Assembly (NCBI GenBank): GCA_031278315.1
Contig: JAITKS010000177.1
Span: 1-49,055 of the forward strand
From: Planctomycetaceae bacterium
GTDB taxonomy: Bacteria > Planctomycetota > Planctomycetia > Pirellulales > Thermoguttaceae
Direction: 5' to 3'
Length of the DNA: 49,055 nt
Numbering within the stretch: position 1 is the first letter of the stretch; each line of letters starts with the position of its first letter. The translations under genes and the position numbers were made by a program. Below, piece by piece: positions 45,198 through 49,055 of this stretch. The notes beneath the pieces are model-generated. The model was not told the DNA's origin. It made no database searches and saw only the letters and a list, made by a program, of their open reading frames with translations.

Positions 45198-46166
45198 TTA
45201 TTTTTTTCGGGGGAAATTTTTTTTATTTTTTATTTTATTTTTTTCTGATTCGGGGACATCTTGACCGGGTTTCCATGAATCTTGGTTTGGGATATATGGT
45301 GATTCGTTGTTAAATAAAAAGGGTGATTTAGGTAAAAAATCTGGAATATTATTGATTAGTTCTTCTGATTGTTGTAGTTGTTGATTATTTAGGAGAGCTT
45401 TTAGCCGGTATCCATTTTTTTTACCGATTGCGGCCAGTTCTTTGAGTAGAGTTTCTTGTTCTTTTTTTTCGGCTTCTCTTTCTTCTTTTGTTATTTTATT
45501 TTTTCTTTCGAATCTTTGTTGTATTCTTTTTTCGTTTAATTTTATTAATTCTTCTATTTTTTCGTTTCGTTCAGATTTTGTTTGTTCGATTATTATTTCA
45601 GCTTTTTCGCGTTGTTCTCCTGTTAGATTTAGCACATCGAGAGTATCTTTCGAGATCAGCGGCGAGTTGAGACCTCCTGTTGTTTGGAAGACTAATTGTT
45701 TCATTTTTGTTTGTTGTTCGGGGGTGATGACTGAATTAATTTTATCGATATGATTTTGAAAATATGTTTCGAGATCGTTTTGGATTATTTTTTTATCGTC
45801 TTCGGTTGCGTTATTGAATCGTTTGAACAGTTCGGGAATTTTTGTGAATGCTTGTGATTGTGTAGTTGTTCGGATTGTTTCGATTTCTTTTGATTGTGTT
45901 TCGGTTATACCGATTGCGTTACGTATTTCTTCTCGTCCGATTAACATTACGGTGCCGATTATACCTTTATCGAGTGAATTATTGATTGAGCGGCCGACTG
46001 TAGTTATCATTCCGGGAGGGACTGTCATGTTACCGAATGAGGGGTTTCGGGGACGCTGAGGTTCGGCGGTATTGGCGGGGGAGGGCGGATTTTGTGCAAA
46101 TGATATATTTGTGATTATTCCGAGTAGAATTGAAATACTCAACAGAAATAATTTGTAGCGTAACAT
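45198..46166 (-). CDS. Secreted helical protein with LTxxQ-like motif
   Basis: A 322-residue exported protein starting with a clear signal peptide (MLRYKLFLLSISILLGIITN, cleavage expected after SFAQ). The rest is Glu/Lys/Gln-rich helix. It has two segments resembling Spy/CpxP-type LTxxQ motifs (ITETQSKEIETIRTTTQ and LTGEQREKAEIIIEQTKSE), the second within a long charged helix. Similar proteins in planctomycetes have no assigned role; periplasmic chaperone or stress-sensing is a guess. The frame is open upstream to 46337, but the ATG at 46166 has an AAGGAA ribosome site and begins the signal peptide; the upstream part lies in dispersed-repeat DNA. Confidence 0.75.
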   Translation of the reverse strand: MLRYKLFLLSISILLGIITNISFAQNPPSPANTAEPQRPRNPSFGNMTVPPGMITTVGRSINNSLDKGIIGTVMLIGREEIRNAIGITETQSKEIETIRTTTQSQAFTKIPELFKRFNNATEDDKKIIQNDLETYFQNHIDKINSVITPEQQTKMKQLVFQTTGGLNSPLISKDTLDVLNLTGEQREKAEIIIEQTKSERNEKIEELIKLNEKRIQQRFERKNKITKEEREAEKKEQETLLKELAAIGKKNGYRLKALLNNQQLQQSEELINNIPDFLPKSPFLFNNESPYIPNQDSWKPGQDVPESEKNKIKNKKNFPRKK

Positions 46167-46214
46167 TTCATTTTTCCTTATTTTTAATTGGTTGACATTA
46201 AATTTAATTTGATC

Positions 46215-46370
46215 TGTATTTTGGTATAGATCATTGACAATTGATTTGATTCTTTTGGAACGTTTTGAATTGTTTTCATTTGAATTTTGGTTCGAGTTTT
46301 TTTCTGTTTTAATATTGGAAAGCAAGTTTTTACGCACTGAAATTCATCTTATGATATGTATAATGAATAG
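46215..46370 (+). repeat. Dispersed repeat upstream of the LTxxQ-like gene
   Basis: Another full member of the second dispersed family: TTTGAATTTTGGTTCGAGTT, ATTGGAAAGCAAGTTTTTAC, ACTGAAATTCATCTTATGAT. On the minus strand it has the same order and orientation to its gene as the copies before lptB and the TlpA-like gene. Confidence 0.6.
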
Positions 46371-46567
46371 TTCTTATTTAGTTGAAAATCATATTATGAT
46401 GCGTATAGAATTTGCACATTAAAACAGAAAAGTTGCGGAATTATATAGATTTCGATCATAGCTGTCAATAAATATTTTGTAGAAATGAATATTTTTAATT
46501 ATTCTATAAAATATTTTTGCAACATATTTGTGGAACAACATATTTATAGAACGGCATATTTATAGAA

Positions 46568-47168
46568 TTTGTAATTTATCAACAAATGAAATTTCTATTT
46601 TTTACCCTGAAGGGGCATCTCCAATATAGCCGTGCGTGATGTACTCATCACACACGGAATCAATTGTTAAATCTATAATTTAAAAAATCCTGTTTATCCT
46701 GTAATCTTGTAATCCTATCAAAAAAAACGAAAACCAAAAATTTGTAATTTATCAAATGAAATTTCTATTTTTTACCCCGAAGGGGTATCTCCAATATAGC
46801 CGTGCGTGATGTACTCATCACACACGGAATCAATTGATGCAATAAATTATTTCACTGAAATATTACATTTAAATCTATAATTTAAAAAATCCTGTTTATC
46901 CTGTAATCTTGTAATCCTGTCAAAAAAAATATCAAAAAAAACGAAAACCAAAAATTTGTAATTTATCAAATGAAATTTTTATTTCTTACCCCGAAGGGGT
47001 ATCTCCAATATAGCCGTGCGTGATGTACTCATCACACACGGAATCAATTGATACAATAAATTATTTCACTGAAATATTACATTTAAATCTATAATTTAAA
47101 AAATCTTGTTTATCCTGTAATCTTGTAATCCTGTCAAAAAAAATATCAAAAAAAACGAAAAACGAAAA
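46568..47168. repeat. Three tandem copies of a 173-214 bp hairpin-bearing unit
   Basis: Units run 46568-46740, 46741-46954 and 46955-47168. Each has TTTGTAATTTATC, the hairpin TACCCC-GAA-GGGGTA, CTCCAATATAGC, a second hairpin CGTGCGTGATG-TAC-TCATCACACACG split by a short loop, and ATCCTGT-rich sequence before an A-tract. Units 2 and 3 contain an extra 33-34 bp between CAATTG and TTTAAATC that includes the AATTATTTCACTGAAATATTAC terminal motif, absent from unit 1. No open frame runs through, so it is noncoding. It occupies half of the 1207-base gap before the APH-like gene. Confidence 0.8.
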
Positions 47169-47373
47169 TTTTCGATCTAAAATTATTTTTCTGATTTCAA
47201 AATATACGTAATTTACGGACAAAAAAATGACATACAGAAAAAAATTTGTTTTAAGTTTTATTTTATCCGATTTCGATAATTGTGAGGTTATGGAAATTAT
47301 TTAGGTAAAGTCGTGTATTGCGGGGCGATGTTGTATGTAGTTTATATTTTATTTTTTGGATATTGTTTTGAAG

Positions 47374-48552
47374 ATGTTTACAATTAACCAAATTAATCGT
47401 TTTATTTTGTCGGGGTATTCTAGTGAGTATCGTGCGCTAGACATATTGCCGTTGGATTTAGCGTGTTTATCGGATTCGGGTGATATAAATTATTCGAATT
47501 GTGTAATATCTCTTGATGATTGTCGTCATTGGCAGATAAAGACGCGGGTTGGGATATTTTGTTTGAGGCGGTGGGGGGCGGGTTTTCCTGATATAAGCCG
47601 GTTGCAGTTTATACAAGCGACGCTTTGGCATGCCGAGTGTGAGGGAATAGATTTTATACCGTTACCGATTGAGACGAAGGAGCATCGTGGTTTTATAATT
47701 TTTGATGGTTCGTATTGGGAGCTTTTACCGTGGATAAATGGTGTTGAGGAGCCGCCGCCGATTAGGACGATAGGATTGGATGATGACGAGGTTACGGCGG
47801 GGATAAAAATAAAGTGTGAGTGTGAGTGTGAGTGTGATGAAGTTACGGCGATTCAACCGTTTAGGATTGTGGCAGCGATGACTTCGTTGGCGCAATTTCA
47901 TGAGGCAGTATCGACTTTTCCGATTCCGGATTTACCGAATGGTTATTCGAATTGTGTGAATAGGATGCTTACAAGGTGGCAAAGTTGGGCAAATGGCGGG
48001 TTTAATGAGCTTTATAATGGTATTCGTGAAAGATGGAATGGGGAATTAGGTGATGTAGTAATAAAATTTGCGGAAACGGGGTTAAGGTTTCAGAATAATG
48101 CGGTAACTTATTCGGGGCAAATTTTGGCAGCGTTATGGAGAGCATCGAGATTTATTGTAAGGATTCAGCCGATTATTGGAAATTGTTGTTTGAGACATTT
48201 AAGATTTGACAACAGTGGTGTATGCGGCATGATTGATTTCAAAAAAATTGCAATTGATTCGATTATTATTGACACTGCTGCGTTATTAGGTTCGATGGCT
48301 AATCCTGAAACGGAGGGATGGAAGTTAGGATTGAGAGCGTATCAGAGAATTAGAAAATTAGATGATTATGAAATTTTCATGTTGAAATTTCTTTATCATT
48401 CGATAATTTTATTAGAGGGACTAGAGTATTTATCTGATTATTTCTTATTACACAAATCGATGAACGAGTATCAAATTGACAAAATTACGAATCGTCTTGA
48501 GTATTGGAATATAAGAATGGACACCGAAAATTACAATAGAAATTCAGCGTAA
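47374..48552 (+). CDS. APH-like phosphotransferase domain protein
   Basis: A 392-residue protein of the aminoglycoside phosphotransferase/homoserine-kinase-like fold. It has an N-lobe with KTRVGIFCLRRW, a hinge region around ELLPWINGVEEPPP and the C-lobe catalytic block near residues 270-290 (NCCLRHLRFDNSGVCGMIDF). The metal-binding aspartate of the DFG-like position (MIDF) is kept, but the usual HGDLHPGN loop is replaced by CCLRHLRF, so kinase activity is doubtful. A CECECECD run (about 147-155) comes from GTGA-type repeat DNA. The ATG at 47374 is preferred to a TTG at 47356. The gene is isolated between two repeat arrays; substrate unknown. Confidence 0.65.
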   Translation: MFTINQINRFILSGYSSEYRALDILPLDLACLSDSGDINYSNCVISLDDCRHWQIKTRVGIFCLRRWGAGFPDISRLQFIQATLWHAECEGIDFIPLPIETKEHRGFIIFDGSYWELLPWINGVEEPPPIRTIGLDDDEVTAGIKIKCECECECDEVTAIQPFRIVAAMTSLAQFHEAVSTFPIPDLPNGYSNCVNRMLTRWQSWANGGFNELYNGIRERWNGELGDVVIKFAETGLRFQNNAVTYSGQILAALWRASRFIVRIQPIIGNCCLRHLRFDNSGVCGMIDFKKIAIDSIIIDTAALLGSMANPETEGWKLGLRAYQRIRKLDDYEIFMLKFLYHSIILLEGLEYLSDYFLLHKSMNEYQIDKITNRLEYWNIRMDTENYNRNSA

Positions 48553-48588
48553 AGCAGAGCATATCTAAAAGGGGATTAAAAGACTTTT

Positions 48589-48616
48589 GTAATATTTTAC
48601 TGGAATATTTTATTAC
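48589..48616 (+). repeat. Solo terminal motif after the APH-like gene
   Basis: GTAATATTTTACTGGAATAT is a slightly divergent copy of the dispersed terminal motif, immediately beyond the APH-like gene. Confidence 0.5.
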
Positions 48617-48690
48617 AATATTTTTTTTGTAACGAATTTATGTAATTTTGATTTTTAATTATTTCTGATTAGAGATAAACTTCTTTCGTA

Positions 48691-49055
48691 TTATCAAGTC
48701 CCGCTAGGGACTATTCACCAAAAAACTTTATTAACCGTATGCTTTAGCTTACGGATCATTCGCCTATAACTTATCAAGTCCCGCTAGGGACTATTCACCA
48801 AAAAACTTTATTAACCGTATGCTTTAGCTTACGGATCACACGTCTATAACTTATCAAGTCCCGCAGGGACTATTCACCAAAAAACTTTATTAACCGTATG
48901 CTTTAGCTTACGGATCACACGTCTATAACTTATCAAGTCCCGCAGGGACGACACTTTATTAACCGTATGCTTTAGCTTACGGATCACACGCCTATAACTT
49001 ATCAAGTCCCGCAGGGACGACACTTTATTAACCGTATGCTTTAGCTTACGGATCA
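48691..49055. repeat. Tandem array of an 80-bp double-hairpin unit, cut by the window edge
   Basis: TTATCAAGTCCCGC starts units at 48691, 48771, 48851, 48930 and 48999, giving periods of 80, 80, 79 and 69, with the fifth continuing to the edge. Each unit has a hairpin GTCCC-GCTA-GGGAC (later GCA loop) and CCGTATGCTTTAGCTTACGG, which is an imperfect second hairpin. The last two lack TATTCACCAA. Periods are not multiples of three and no variable spacers exist, so it is neither coding nor CRISPR. Confidence 0.85.

Noticed and set aside
46167..46337. N-terminal extension of the LTxxQ-like protein
   Set aside because: The extra 57 residues lie in dispersed-repeat DNA and would bury the signal peptide; the ATG at 46166 has its own ribosome site.
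48691..49055. CRISPR array at the right edge
   Set aside because: The whole 80-bp unit repeats, with no variable spacers, and the units contain two internal hairpins; no cas gene is present.
1..49055. tRNA, rRNA or other standard RNA genes
   Set aside because: No cloverleaf with the GTTCRANYC arm, no rRNA-like stretch and no recognisable RNase P, SRP or tmRNA core was seen by eye; a covariance-model scan would be decisive.

Overview
This is an AT-rich, gene-sparse stretch of a Gram-negative-type (didermic) bacterial chromosome with 29 protein-coding genes I can support. I saw no rRNA or tRNA gene, no CRISPR array and no intact insertion sequence. An LPS-export ATPase (LptB), a TIGR03545-type envelope protein, a PhoPQ-activated-type PqaA hydrolase, an archaeal-type phosphoglucosamine mutase, a two-GAF/HlyD fusion and several small lineage-specific membrane proteins together suggest Planctomycetota, perhaps an AT-rich, gut-type Pirellulales relative. 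That placement is inference from gene content; no marker gene was aligned.

Layout. 0.5-7 kb (+): pdxA, a 1174-residue D-lactate/2-hydroxyglutarate-type flavo-iron-sulfur dehydrogenase, and lptB. 7-12 kb: scpB (-), a small RRM RNA-binding protein (+), an NAD-dependent epimerase (-) and a phenylacetate-CoA ligase (-). 12.7-19.7 kb (+): an Hsp70-like ATPase with an unusual hydrophobic tail, an HDOD protein, a homocysteine methyltransferase/MTHFR fusion and nadC. 20-33 kb (-): galT, an Rpn-type nuclease, the GAF-HlyD adaptor, a giant Asn-rich LysM protein, rsmH, glmM, a small membrane protein and a HIT protein. 33.6-36.3 kb (+): a TlpA-type thioredoxin and an HhH-GPD glycosylase fused to a DprA-like winged helix. 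36.5-46.2 kb (-): a BatA-like VWA protein, thiL, a pqaA-like hydrolase and four envelope or hypothetical proteins. 47.4-48.6 kb (+): an APH-like protein. Most genes stand alone with 100-1200 bp gaps, so operons are few (pdxA with the oxidoreductase; rsmH with the LysM gene).

The most striking content is in the gaps. More than 20 copies of an imperfect motif, consensus GTAATATATCAGTGGAATA, are scattered through the intergenic DNA, often as inverted pairs bounding 96-276 bp elements. Three elements are flanked by exact 8-bp direct repeats (AAAAAATT, ATTTTTTT, CATTTTTA). A GTAA terminus with an 8-bp target duplication is what IS66-family transposons produce, so I read these as non-autonomous IS66-type MITEs. 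They carry further modules: ATCCTGT-rich tracts, TTAGTGG/TCAGTGG heptads and GC-rich hairpins. A second dispersed repeat (core CGCCGAAATTCATAGTACGA) sits next to many gene starts. Two tandem arrays lie near the right end: three copies of a 173-214 bp hairpin unit, and an 80-bp unit repeated to the window edge.

Two protein architectures deserve attention: the Hsp70-like ATPase whose substrate-binding half is replaced by a helical, glycine-rich membrane-like tail, and the MagIII/EndoIII-like glycosylase with a DprA-type C-terminal domain. Many conserved enzymes also carry Asn/Ser/Asp-rich low-complexity insertions or tails.
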